Origin: Parablautia muri
GTDB lineage: Bacteria > Bacillota > Clostridia > Lachnospirales > Lachnospiraceae
Reading direction: 5' to 3'
Assembly: GCF_009917485.1 (NCBI RefSeq)
Contig: NZ_QZDT01000012.1
Span: forward strand, 55,872 to 119,871
Length of the DNA stretch: 64,000 nt
A model generated the notes under the pieces. The model saw only the letters and a list, made by a program, of their open reading frames with translations. It searched no databases and was not told the origin of the DNA. Position 1 is the first letter of the stretch. Each line of letters begins with the position of its first letter. Of this stretch, positions 42,708 through 51,226 are shown one piece after another. A program made the position numbers and the translations under genes.

Positions 42708-42851
42708 GAAAAGATAAAAAGACTCATACTACGAACGTTTACCATTGACGATGCTCAAGCAATGTTTGAAAATTATGGCGGCATGAAGAATGACTCTCCT
42801 TACCGCCATATTACTATTTGTTCAAAATCTTGTGCAGACAGACTGCAATAA
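42708..42851 (+). pseudogene. GNAT acetyltransferase N-terminal remnant
   Basis: In frame from 42708 the DNA reads EKIKRLILRTFTIDDAQAMF, then ENYGG, and a degraded stretch to a stop at 42849. The segment R-L-I-L-R-x-F-x-x-D-D-A-x-A-M-F is the usual beginning of RimJ/RimL-type acetyltransferases. No start codon with ribosome site and no acetyl-CoA motif remain. The surrounding 42606-42900 region holds nothing else supportable. Confidence 0.45.
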
Positions 42852-42900
42852 ATCCTTTCTTCCCGTGAACACCTTTGAAATTATGATTTTCTAATTTGTA

Positions 42901-44841
42901 TTAATCCATAGAGTCCGTCTGGATATAGACATGTTTTAACTGGCTGAGACCACCCTGAACATTTTTCTCGTTCTTGTCATTGCCGGCTGCAATCTGATCG
43001 AGATTCTTGTCGATTGGAAGGTCAGTGTTCAGTTTCTTGAGTTTCCATGCCCAGTCAAATTTGCTGGGATAATCCCCACAGTAAACTTCACCGAATGCAT
43101 CGGATTCAATTTCTTTTTTCTCCTCCAGCCATTTCCCGACAGCCGGATCATACCAGCTCAGCTCATATGTGTCATAAGGCCGCAGGCCGCGCACATGAAC
43201 TCTGGGTGAATCTTTCTCCGAATAGCCCATAATAAGATCGCGCTTTTTAGTTGCCGCACAGGAAATCCATCCACGCCAACCGGAGGCAGGTCCCTGGAAG
43301 TTGGGGGAAACCAGTTCGTCATCGGGAATCAGTTCCTGATAACGTTTACCCTCGGATAAGAGGAAATCACGAACATACTGTACCATGTAGGAAGCCGGGA
43401 AGGTCATAGTGTCCCAGATCTTCCAAGGCGTTTCTTCGGGTTCAACATTGCCGCTCCATCCTGCTTCAAAACCAGCCAAAAGTCCTGCGAAAGCTCCATT
43501 TAATACACTGCCCCAATAAGAAGAACGGCAATTCAGATGATCTTCAACGCTTTCCACATTACCAAAGAGCAATGTGCGGTCGGTATTCTGGCCATCGCCG
43601 TTTCTAAGTATGGAGATATGCCCGGAATAATAAGGCTCGCCATTGATGGCAGGAACAGGATTTTCATCATTGAAAATATCTGTCAAAAGCCAGTGGTATT
43701 GGTGATCGCGCCAGTTACCTGTCTGGTCAAAGGTTTTCCAATGCTGTTCCTCAGGACCGCCATAGGCCGTCTTAGTGGAGCCGGGGGCATTGGTGCCGAA
43801 CAGGGTGCCGAAAGGTGGCTGGCCATAAAGATCAACCATCAGATTAATGGGTTCATTGAACTCGCGACTGTCTATTGTCTGAAGCTTACCGTCAAAATGA
43901 ATCGGGCTGAATAGAATGTTGCTTGCCTGATAACGGGCAAACAGGTACTGAATATAGCGGGTATAAACCATTGGCCAATTATAATAATATTTCCAGGTCT
44001 TCGAAGAATCACGGCGTAAAGCTTCCATAAATACGGTAATACCGTGGTCATTCAGCCATTGTACCTTCTTGTCTAGAACTTTGAAATATTCAGGATTGAT
44101 ACGGTCATAGTCAGGAACTACATCTTCATATCCTTTGATCTTACCAGGGAAGAAGAAAGGACGTCCACCCTCATTATGCATGTCACGGCAGGGAGCGTCA
44201 CCATTGTTAATCCAATCTTCCACGCTGCAGCTCGCCCAAGCGCCGCGGACATAGGTATTGTGTTCGTCATTTAACCAGATGGTTGCAGGTTTTCCATCAT
44301 TCGCCCAAGTAGGGAAAGCGACAATTGTACCTACAGTATTATAGCCCTGGCTGATACGATGACGTGCCATATCCTTTACAGACATATCAGGACCAACAGG
44401 GCGTTCTTCTTCATCTTCTACCCAGGGATAGCGATAAGAAGCGAGTGCCCACCAAGTATCTCCTACCATGATGTAGGGGGTGCCGTCCGCGTATTCCATG
44501 GCATGTCCATTTTCGGTCGCTCTTATGATACCGCGGCGACAAACATTGGCGTTCTTTTCATCTTCCGTCCACTCTAATGCGAAGCATCCGCCAGATATAC
44601 CGGCTAGACCTGCATCAGGAACAGAGGAACCGGTGGTATAGGTCCATGCACCGGGAGCCGTGGCTGTTACGCGGATACGCCAGGTGTCTTCACCATCCCA
44701 GAATCCATATACACGCTTATCAAAACCAGGACCTTTCAGTTCAGCCCAGACTGTGACATCGGTATAGGGATTGTCATAAGTGTTTTTTGCATGCAGGACG
44801 ATTTCATGCACATCCCACATATGGATAATTGACTCTTTCAT
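42901..44841 (-). CDS. DUF5060 + GH140-like glycosidase, stray copy (subtype A)
   Basis: This 646-residue protein has a DUF5060 Ig-like domain (residues 1-95, HMWDVHEIVLHAKNTYDNPY) and a TIM-barrel domain of the DUF4038/GH140-like (apiosidase-like) type (about 105-500). A C-terminal beta domain ends it. Candidate catalytic glutamates are in SREFNEPINL and AINGEPYYSG, conserved in all four paralogues of the window. There is no signal peptide, so it acts inside the cell. It resembles the copy at 54783 more than those at 52805 and 56789. It is transcribed away from the operon but carries the same operator (44890). Confidence 0.8.
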   Translation of the reverse strand: MKESIIHMWDVHEIVLHAKNTYDNPYTDVTVWAELKGPGFDKRVYGFWDGEDTWRIRVTATAPGAWTYTTGSSVPDAGLAGISGGCFALEWTEDEKNANVCRRGIIRATENGHAMEYADGTPYIMVGDTWWALASYRYPWVEDEEERPVGPDMSVKDMARHRISQGYNTVGTIVAFPTWANDGKPATIWLNDEHNTYVRGAWASCSVEDWINNGDAPCRDMHNEGGRPFFFPGKIKGYEDVVPDYDRINPEYFKVLDKKVQWLNDHGITVFMEALRRDSSKTWKYYYNWPMVYTRYIQYLFARYQASNILFSPIHFDGKLQTIDSREFNEPINLMVDLYGQPPFGTLFGTNAPGSTKTAYGGPEEQHWKTFDQTGNWRDHQYHWLLTDIFNDENPVPAINGEPYYSGHISILRNGDGQNTDRTLLFGNVESVEDHLNCRSSYWGSVLNGAFAGLLAGFEAGWSGNVEPEETPWKIWDTMTFPASYMVQYVRDFLLSEGKRYQELIPDDELVSPNFQGPASGWRGWISCAATKKRDLIMGYSEKDSPRVHVRGLRPYDTYELSWYDPAVGKWLEEKKEIESDAFGEVYCGDYPSKFDWAWKLKKLNTDLPIDKNLDQIAAGNDKNEKNVQGGLSQLKHVYIQTDSMD

Positions 44842-44889
44842 AGTATTCTCCTTTACAATAATTAAGTTGTTTCGTAGAATAGTATGAAA

Positions 44890-44937
44890 TGAAAACGATT
44901 ACATTCTATCAATACCACTTTTTAAGAGAAAAGTCAA
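44890..44937 (-). promoter_or_regulatory. Promoter and LacI-type operator of the stray GH140-like gene
   Basis: On the minus strand TTGACT (44932-44937) and TATTGA (44909-44914) are spaced 17 nt. TGAAAACGATTACA (plus-strand sequence, 44890-44903) lies just downstream of the -10, a repressor position. The same sequence occurs at 46559. Confidence 0.75.
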
Positions 44938-44966
44938 GACAAATCATAGATATTATAGAAATTATG

Positions 44967-45080
44967 CAACTATTCAGCCGCTAAAAGTCCGCCTTCGGCG
45001 AAGGGCTGGATTCACCCGTGGCAGAATATATGCTTTCTTACGGACTTTACGGTAAATGCAAAGTCCTGGGCTGAATTGTT
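44967..45080. repeat. Nested inverted repeats downstream of the lacI-type gene
   Basis: GGACTTT (45042-45048) pairs with AAAGTCC (45060-45066). ATTCAGCC near 44971 can pair with GGCTGAAT near 45070, with CGCCTTCGGCG inside. The group may end the regulator transcript, but no U-tract follows. Confidence 0.35.
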
Positions 45081-45111
45081 ACGAAATGATACAGCAATTT
45101 GCTAATATTTA

Positions 45112-46125
45112 TTAAAGGGTTTTTGTACTTTCATTGACAACAAGCAGAGGTTCGAATATGATCTCGCGATTGCCTCTGCCAGGCGCCTCTATTCGGGAAA
45201 GCAGCAGATTGGCGGCCTTTTCACCGATAAAGTTAGGGTTAAGTGTTGCAAAAGTAGGCTCTACACGAAACAGATCGCTGTTGTTAATATTGCCATAAGA
45301 AACAACAGAGATATCGTCCGGAACAGATATATCGTTGTTGTGCAAATATTTATAAACACCGATGGTCATTTCATTGTTGATCACAACAATAGCCGTAGGC
45401 CGCTTTTCTAAACCCATCAAATATTGGCAGCCAGCCACACCATCTTCCTCACTGAAATGCTGAGAGTCATATCTGTAAATATAATAATCATCCACTACGA
45501 TACCAATAGTCCGCATTGCGGCAGAGAATCCGTTGAGACGTTCGCGGCCCGTACTTGTACTTAGATCAGAGGTGATAATCGCAATATCCCGGTGGCCTTT
45601 TTCGATCAGATGTTTCGTAAGATCCATTACACCGCCATAGCCGTTAGAACCAACGAAATCACCAAGAAAAACGGGATCAGTAATGTTACGGTCTACCAAA
45701 ACCATGGGAATTTTATGGCTGAGTTCACAGATCCAATCATTATTTTTACAGGTCGTATTTAGTATGATGCCATCTGCGTGCATGGCAATCATCCTCTGTA
45801 AATGATCCAGCTCCAGATTAGGATCATCAGCTGTGTTACAGACAATAAGATTTAACCCTTGTTCCCTTAGAATGGATTCGATCTTGTTGGCCATCTTCGT
45901 GAAATGTGTATTGGAAATATTAGAAATTACAAAACCGATGATAGTGCTGGATTCAGTTTTTAAATTTCGCGCCATGATATTGGGCACATAATTGACATAT
46001 TTAACGGCGTCCATGACACGCTTGACGGTATCGGAGCGTACTCCTCCGGTATTATTTATGACTCTGGAGACGGTAGCGGTAGAGACGCCGGCCTGTCTTG
46101 CAACATCTTTAATAGTTGCTTCCAA
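45112..46125 (-). CDS. LacI-family transcriptional regulator
   Basis: This 337-residue repressor has a LacI helix-turn-helix at residues 4-45 (TIKDVARQAGVSTATVSRVI), the hinge helix PNIMARNL and a periplasmic-binding-protein-like ligand domain (about 60-330). It lies between the stray GH140-like gene and the Opp-type operon. Three copies of an AAACGATTACAT site occur nearby (44890, 46408, 46559), two of them just downstream of -10 boxes. It most likely represses both units and is released by a sugar or sugar phosphate from the imported glycoside. Confidence 0.92.
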   Translation of the reverse strand: MEATIKDVARQAGVSTATVSRVINNTGGVRSDTVKRVMDAVKYVNYVPNIMARNLKTESSTIIGFVISNISNTHFTKMANKIESILREQGLNLIVCNTADDPNLELDHLQRMIAMHADGIILNTTCKNNDWICELSHKIPMVLVDRNITDPVFLGDFVGSNGYGGVMDLTKHLIEKGHRDIAIITSDLSTSTGRERLNGFSAAMRTIGIVVDDYYIYRYDSQHFSEEDGVAGCQYLMGLEKRPTAIVVINNEMTIGVYKYLHNNDISVPDDISVVSYGNINNSDLFRVEPTFATLNPNFIGEKAANLLLSRIEAPGRGNREIIFEPLLVVNESTKTL

Positions 46126-46249
46126 TGTAATGCACCTACCTTCTATATATATGACTTAAAATATGGAGAATTATAATTGAGAAGAAGTCAGAGGGTTCAG
46201 AATCCGCATAAATATGCTAAAAATCCGAAACCTGCATATTTTCATAATT

Positions 46250-46278
46250 ATAATACGATTCAATTTTGAAAAGGTCAA
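46250..46278 (-). promoter_or_regulatory. Promoter of the lacI-type gene
   Basis: On the minus strand TTGACC (46273-46278) and TATTAT (46250-46255) are spaced 17 nt. Confidence 0.65.
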
Positions 46279-46407
46279 TGTACTAATGGTAAAAAATGAC
46301 AAATAACAGTAATATACTACATTCTTTACCATTTAAATTTAATAAGGCATATGGGGGATTTCTTGTGGTAAATAAAAGTTATTTTCCAACCGAAAACTAT
46401 ATAATAA

Positions 46408-46422
46408 AGTAAACGATTACAT
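46408..46422. promoter_or_regulatory. Distal LacI-type operator
   Basis: AGTAAACGATTACAT contains the core AAACGATTACAT shared with 44890 and 46559. It lies about 150 bp before the operon operator, a distance compatible with repressor looping. The remaining 46286-46500 stretch holds only an inverted repeat (AATGGTAAA/TTTACCATT at 46285-46332) and no gene. Confidence 0.65.
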
Positions 46423-46515
46423 TATTGTTACATTTCAGACCATAAAATGCAATGGCTATATTGCACAAAAAATAAAAATAAAATTTGTCTATTGTATTGA
46501 AAATGAAACAATATA

Positions 46516-46574
46516 TTGACAAAATCCACCCATAATCGTAATATGATAACTACCGAGATGAAAACGATTACATT
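46516..46574 (+). promoter_or_regulatory. Promoter and operator of the Opp-GH140 operon
   Basis: TTGACA (46516-46521) and TAATAT (46539-46544) are spaced 17 nt. TGAAAACGATTACATT (46559-46574) covers the start of transcription. The sequence also fits a catabolite-response element, so CcpA could bind as well. Confidence 0.8.
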
Positions 46575-46625
46575 TCTAGCCGGTAACAATAAAAGCAATC
46601 AAGTTAGAAAAGGAGAAGAAAGTAA

Positions 46626-48266
46626 ATGAAAAAATTCTTAGCACTGTTTCTTACAGTAACAATGCTTGCAGCGTGTCTCACAGGATGCGGCGGCAGCAAT
46701 AATGATTCTGGCAGTTCCGGTACTGCAAGTTCTGAAAATGGCGGTTCTAAGACCGATGATTCCGGATCAGATGCTTCTGGAGCCGGCAGTTCAGAATCCA
46801 GCAGCGCAAATGCGGACAGAACATTAAATATTGGTATTTCTTCCGAAATTTCCAATATCGTTCCGATGTCCAACAATGTCGCAGTAGCAAATAGAGACGG
46901 TCTGATTGTATTTGCACTGTATGATCCCCTGATCTGGTATGACACTGTAACAAATACCCTCAGCCCCTGGATCGCTACCGAGTGGAGTCATAATGATGAT
47001 GGTAGTGAGTGGTATTTCACACTTCGTGATGATGTTTATTTCCATAATGGAGATAAGATGACTGCAGAAGACGTGGCATGGTCTCTGAATCTGATTCCTG
47101 AGAATCCCGTAGTTACGGATGCGAATATTCCTGGTTTTGGGCATGCTGAAGTGGTAGATGATACGCATATTACGGTTTATATGGATACACCCTTTGCAGC
47201 TGCAGAGAACTTCTTCGCTTCTTACCACATGGTAATACTGGATAAAAGCTATCAGGAAGAAGTTGGCTGGGATGGATATCTGGATCATCCCATTGGAACC
47301 GGTCCTTATAAGTTTGCAGATCGTGCAACAGGCAGCTACGTTGATATGGAAGCGAATGAGCTTTACTGGCAAGGAGAACCCGATATCAAAAAGGTATCCT
47401 TAAGAATTCTTCCGGATGCAAATTCTCAGCTCTTGTCGCTTGAAACCGGAGAGGTTGATGTTCTCCAGAATGTTTCCATTGAGAATTGCAAGAGAATTGA
47501 GGACATAGATGGCTTTACGGTTGATTATGAGACGGCTTATGCAGTTCTGTATATGCGTTGGGGCAGTAATTCCAAGCTGGATACCGATCAGAATCTTAGA
47601 AAGGCAATTGCCGCTGCTGTGGATCCAGATGCGATTAATAATGTCTATAACAGAGGTTACACGAAGGCTGTGGGCTGTATGATTGCCCCGGGAATTCATT
47701 GTCGCCCTGAGGACGGTACGTATACTCCGGCTCAACCTTATGACGTGGAGGCTGCAAAGGAATTCCTGGCAAACTCTACCTATGAGAGCACAGACGTTCT
47801 GTCGATCCTTGTTGTAGCAGGTTCTAAGGAAGAAGGTGTCTGCAAGATTATTCAGGGAAATCTTCAGGATATAGGAATCAACGCTGAAATGAAGGCTATA
47901 GATGGTTCCACCTATTCTACATTAACTGGTGAAGGTGACTTTGATATTTCACTTTATACAACGTTACCGTCTCTTTATGACTGTAACTTGATTTATCAGT
48001 ATTATACTCCTGGAACCGTATCTTTTGAAAATTCCAAGTTTGAGGGGAAAGAAGAAATGGGTAGACTGGCTCTGGCCTCTCTCACTGAGATGGATGAGGA
48101 AGCCCGCACGGATATTTTCCGCCAGATGATCAATATCATGAATGAAGAAGCATTGATGCTGCCTCTTTACCAGGATTGTAATACCTTCTGCTTCAATGGT
48201 GATGTTACAAACATTGATGCCATTCCCGGCACCAATGTAAGGATTGCCGAGTGGAAATGGAATTAA
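46626..48266 (+). CDS. Opp/Dpp-type solute-binding lipoprotein (family 5)
   Basis: This 546-residue binding protein has lipobox LTGC near residue 20 and a Ser/Gly/Asp-rich linker to about residue 60. The family 5 domain follows (YDPLIWYDTVTNTLSPWIAT, YFHNGDKMTAEDVAWSL, HPIGTGPYKF). Family 5 proteins bind peptides, nickel or oligosaccharides. Here the downstream glycosidases, isomerase and sugar kinase argue for a glycoside or oligosaccharide. AAGGAGAAG lies upstream of the start. It leads the operon. Confidence 0.9.
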   Translation: MKKFLALFLTVTMLAACLTGCGGSNNDSGSSGTASSENGGSKTDDSGSDASGAGSSESSSANADRTLNIGISSEISNIVPMSNNVAVANRDGLIVFALYDPLIWYDTVTNTLSPWIATEWSHNDDGSEWYFTLRDDVYFHNGDKMTAEDVAWSLNLIPENPVVTDANIPGFGHAEVVDDTHITVYMDTPFAAAENFFASYHMVILDKSYQEEVGWDGYLDHPIGTGPYKFADRATGSYVDMEANELYWQGEPDIKKVSLRILPDANSQLLSLETGEVDVLQNVSIENCKRIEDIDGFTVDYETAYAVLYMRWGSNSKLDTDQNLRKAIAAAVDPDAINNVYNRGYTKAVGCMIAPGIHCRPEDGTYTPAQPYDVEAAKEFLANSTYESTDVLSILVVAGSKEEGVCKIIQGNLQDIGINAEMKAIDGSTYSTLTGEGDFDISLYTTLPSLYDCNLIYQYYTPGTVSFENSKFEGKEEMGRLALASLTEMDEEARTDIFRQMINIMNEEALMLPLYQDCNTFCFNGDVTNIDAIPGTNVRIAEWKWN

Positions 48267-48320
48267 ATGGTGTTATATATCAAATATGATAGGCTCACAT
48301 GAGATGAGCTGATATCAGAA

Positions 48321-48357
48321 AAGAACCGATCTGGTTTGGGGAATCAGGTCGGTTCTT
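48321..48357 (+). repeat. Intercistronic stem-loop after the binding-protein gene
   Basis: AAGAACCGATCT (48321-48332) pairs with AGGTCGGTTCTT (48346-48357) with one wobble. It probably stabilises the binding-protein mRNA or partially ends transcription before the permeases. Confidence 0.65.
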
Positions 48358-48384
48358 CAAAAAAGAAAAGAAAGGAGATATTTC

Positions 48385-49314
48385 GTGGTCAAATATATTT
48401 TAAAACGCTTACTGCTTCTTATTCCCACCTTTTTCCTCCTGACGCTTATGGTTTACACTATTTTGTCACTGTCGCCTGCGAATCCGGCTTTCATGCGGCT
48501 GGGAACTACGGCCACACAGGAACAGATCGATGAGATAAATCATGAACTTGGACTGGATCGACCATTGCTGGTTAGATACGGAACATATATGTGGAACCTG
48601 ATCACCAAGGGTGATATGGGAGTATCCTGGGTTATGCAGACAAGCGTATATAAAGAGTTTATGGAGAGGCTTCCCAATACGCTGCTGCTTACAGCACTGG
48701 CGCTATTGCTGACTACGGTAGTAGGAATAGTAGCAGGCGTTTTTGCAGCGGTAAATCAGAATTCTATAGGTGACAGGACGACAATGATCCTTGCAATGCT
48801 GCTTATAAGTCTGCCGAACTTTTTTCTGTCCCTGATTTGTCAAATTGTGTTTTGCCTACAGTTGCGGTGGCTGCCGGTAACCGGTGCGGGCTCGCTGAAA
48901 CATTTTATACTGCCGTCTATCATGCTGGCAGCGAGCCGTATCGCCGGGCAGGTTCGTCTGACGCGTTCCAGTATGCTGGATGTCATCGGTCAGGATTATG
49001 TTCGTACTGCTTACGCCAAGGGTTGCTCCAAGAGAAGGGTGGTATTCTACCATGCGCTGCGAAACGGTTTGATGCCGGTTATCACCAATATCGGTAATAA
49101 TGTAGGCAATATTGTAGCAGGAGCCGTCACAGTAGAAACGATCTTCGCCATACCTGGAGTAGGTTCCATGCTGGTCAATGCGGTACGAAGCAATGATATT
49201 CCTCAGGTTATGAGTCCTATTATATTTATTTCGCTGCTTGTGTGCGTTGTGAATCTGGTAGTGGATCTGCTCTATGCAGTGATAGACCCCCGTGTCAAAC
49301 TGCAGTACCGTTAA
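48385..49314 (+). CDS. Opp/Dpp-type ABC permease (DppB-like)
   Basis: This 309-residue permease has the DppB opening (KYILKRLLLLIPTFFLLTLM) with six membrane helices. The cytoplasmic motif DYVRTAYAKGCSKRRVVFYH and GAVTVETIFAIPGVGSML are typical of the family. Translation starts at GTG 48385 after AAGGAGATATTTC. It pairs with the DppC-like protein that follows. Confidence 0.92.
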   Translation: MVKYILKRLLLLIPTFFLLTLMVYTILSLSPANPAFMRLGTTATQEQIDEINHELGLDRPLLVRYGTYMWNLITKGDMGVSWVMQTSVYKEFMERLPNTLLLTALALLLTTVVGIVAGVFAAVNQNSIGDRTTMILAMLLISLPNFFLSLICQIVFCLQLRWLPVTGAGSLKHFILPSIMLAASRIAGQVRLTRSSMLDVIGQDYVRTAYAKGCSKRRVVFYHALRNGLMPVITNIGNNVGNIVAGAVTVETIFAIPGVGSMLVNAVRSNDIPQVMSPIIFISLLVCVVNLVVDLLYAVIDPRVKLQYR

Positions 49315-49332
49315 GAGGAGGTGGATGAGATT

Positions 49333-50229
49333 ATGACAAAGAAAAAGAATGATAAAAAAGGAAGTTCCACCGGCGGAAGAAAGAGCATGTCTCAAATGGG
49401 ACTGATATGGCTTCGATTCCGTAAAAACAAGCTGGCGGTAATCGGGCTTGTGGGTATTGTAATTATGATACTGATCTGCTTTACCTCTCCGCTCTATATC
49501 AGCTGGGATCGGGTTGTAACACAGGATCTGCTGATTACCAATCAGCCTCCAAGCGTACAATACCCTTTCGGTACGGATCAGTTTGGCCGTGATTTGTTCG
49601 CCAGAGTGCTCAGGGGAGGTGTCTACAGCTTATCCTCGGGCTTTATCGTTATGATGGGCGCCCTTGTTTTGGGACTTATTTTCGGCAGTATAGCCGGTTA
49701 TTTTGGCGGAATGGTGGATATCGTGATCATGAGACTCATGGACGTGTTTATGTCTGTTCCCAACCTGTTAATGGCGATGACATTGATTGTGGTATTTGGA
49801 CAGGGCATCACCAGCCTGTGGCTGGCTCTGGCACTGTCAAGCTTTCCGGCACTTGCGCGTACAGTCCGGTCAGCAATTATGACTACAAGGTCAGCAGAGT
49901 ACGTAGATGCAGCCCATATTTATGGGGCATCCACAACCAAAATACTTGTTAAGCACATCTTGCCTAACTGTATTGGGCCTGTGGTTATATCCGCTACGAT
50001 TATGTTGGGCTCGACCATTCTTGGTATTGCAGGTATGGGGTTTTTGGGTATTGGTATCGCGTCACCGACACCTGAATGGGGGACGATCCTTTCTGAGGTC
50101 AAGGATGTCATAAGATTCTATCCATACCTGGGTATTATCCCTGGTACTGCGATAGCGCTCAGCGTTATTTTCGTTAACTTTATGGGTGACGGTCTTAGGG
50201 ATGCGCTGGATCCAAGAATGAAGAAGTGA
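49333..50229 (+). CDS. Opp/Dpp-type ABC permease (DppC-like)
   Basis: This 298-residue permease has a polar N-terminus (about 30 residues rich in Lys, Ser and Gly), then six helices. The DppC signatures are YPFGTDQFGRDLFARVLRGG, EYVDAAHIYGASTTKILVKH and GIASPTPEWGTILSE. ATG 49333 has AGGAGG 11 nt upstream; GTG 49321 overlaps that site. It completes the membrane part of the importer. Confidence 0.92.
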   Translation: MTKKKNDKKGSSTGGRKSMSQMGLIWLRFRKNKLAVIGLVGIVIMILICFTSPLYISWDRVVTQDLLITNQPPSVQYPFGTDQFGRDLFARVLRGGVYSLSSGFIVMMGALVLGLIFGSIAGYFGGMVDIVIMRLMDVFMSVPNLLMAMTLIVVFGQGITSLWLALALSSFPALARTVRSAIMTTRSAEYVDAAHIYGASTTKILVKHILPNCIGPVVISATIMLGSTILGIAGMGFLGIGIASPTPEWGTILSEVKDVIRFYPYLGIIPGTAIALSVIFVNFMGDGLRDALDPRMKK

Positions 50230-50239
50230 GGTACTGCTT

Positions 50240-51226
50240 ATGAAAGAATTATTAAATATCAAAAATTTATATGTACAGTACAACACCGATGAAGCAGTTG
50301 TACATGCGGTGAATGGAGTTGACCTGATAGTTCATAGAGGTGAGGCTATGGGACTTGTGGGCGAGACTGGCGCCGGTAAAACGACTACGGCTTTAGGTAT
50401 ATTAAATATTCTGCCGGAACAAGTAGGTGAGATTACGGAGGGGGACATCGTATATGATGGAAAAAATGTCCTTAATATGAGTAAAAAAGAATTACAGGCC
50501 ATGCGTGGCAAACAGGTATCCATGATTTTTCAGGATCCCATGACCAGTTTAAACCCAATTATCACCGTAGGTAATCAGATTGATGAGATGCTGTTGCTCC
50601 ATTTTAAAGAACTGACAAAAGAACAGCGGGCGCAGAAGGTGGATGATATCCTGAAGCTTGTGGGTATTCCGGCAGAACGGAAACATGAATATCCTTTTCA
50701 GTTTTCCGGTGGTATGAAGCAGCGTATCGGCATCGCCATTGCCCTGGTATGTCAGCCGGATCTGCTGATTGCCGATGAACCCACTACCGCGCTGGATGTT
50801 ACGATTCAGGCACAGATACTGCAGCTTATGAAGCAGCTGAAGCGGGAACTTGGTACAGCGCTTATTATGATAACGCACGATTTGGGTATCGTGGCTGAGC
50901 TTTGCGATAATGTGTCGGTTATGTATGCCGGAGAAATCGTTGAGACTGGAACCGTTGAAGATATTTATCAACGAATCGAGAATCATCCCTATACGACCGG
51001 TCTTTTCAACTGTATCCCCAAACTAGATTCTAATGAAAAGCGGCTTACTCCGATTGCCGGTTATATGGTGGACCCAACCGACCTGCCAAAGGGTTGTAAA
51101 TTCCACGATCGGTGTCCTTATGTCACAGATCGATGTGGGCGTGAAAATCCCAAGGCATATCAAAACGGCACGCACAAGATCAAATGTTTCCGGTATGAAA
51201 GTTGGGGAGAGGGGGATAGCATATGA
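50240..51226 (+). CDS. Opp/Dpp-type ABC ATPase (DppD-like)
   Basis: This 328-residue ATPase has Walker A GETGAGKTTT, Q-loop FQDPMTSLNP, signature FSGGMKQRIGIA, Walker B LLIADEPTTALD and H-loop ITHDLG. The C-terminal oligopeptide-transporter domain has cysteines in GCKFHDRCPYVTDRCGREN, the iron-sulfur-like motif of this family. GAGGT lies seven bases before the ATG. It works with the next ATPase. Confidence 0.93.
   Translation: MKELLNIKNLYVQYNTDEAVVHAVNGVDLIVHRGEAMGLVGETGAGKTTTALGILNILPEQVGEITEGDIVYDGKNVLNMSKKELQAMRGKQVSMIFQDPMTSLNPIITVGNQIDEMLLLHFKELTKEQRAQKVDDILKLVGIPAERKHEYPFQFSGGMKQRIGIAIALVCQPDLLIADEPTTALDVTIQAQILQLMKQLKRELGTALIMITHDLGIVAELCDNVSVMYAGEIVETGTVEDIYQRIENHPYTTGLFNCIPKLDSNEKRLTPIAGYMVDPTDLPKGCKFHDRCPYVTDRCGRENPKAYQNGTHKIKCFRYESWGEGDSI

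Noticed and set aside
44842..45111. Structured RNA gene downstream of the lacI-type gene
   Set aside because: Nested inverted repeats are present, but there is no promoter or conserved class recognised; kept only as a low-confidence repeat.
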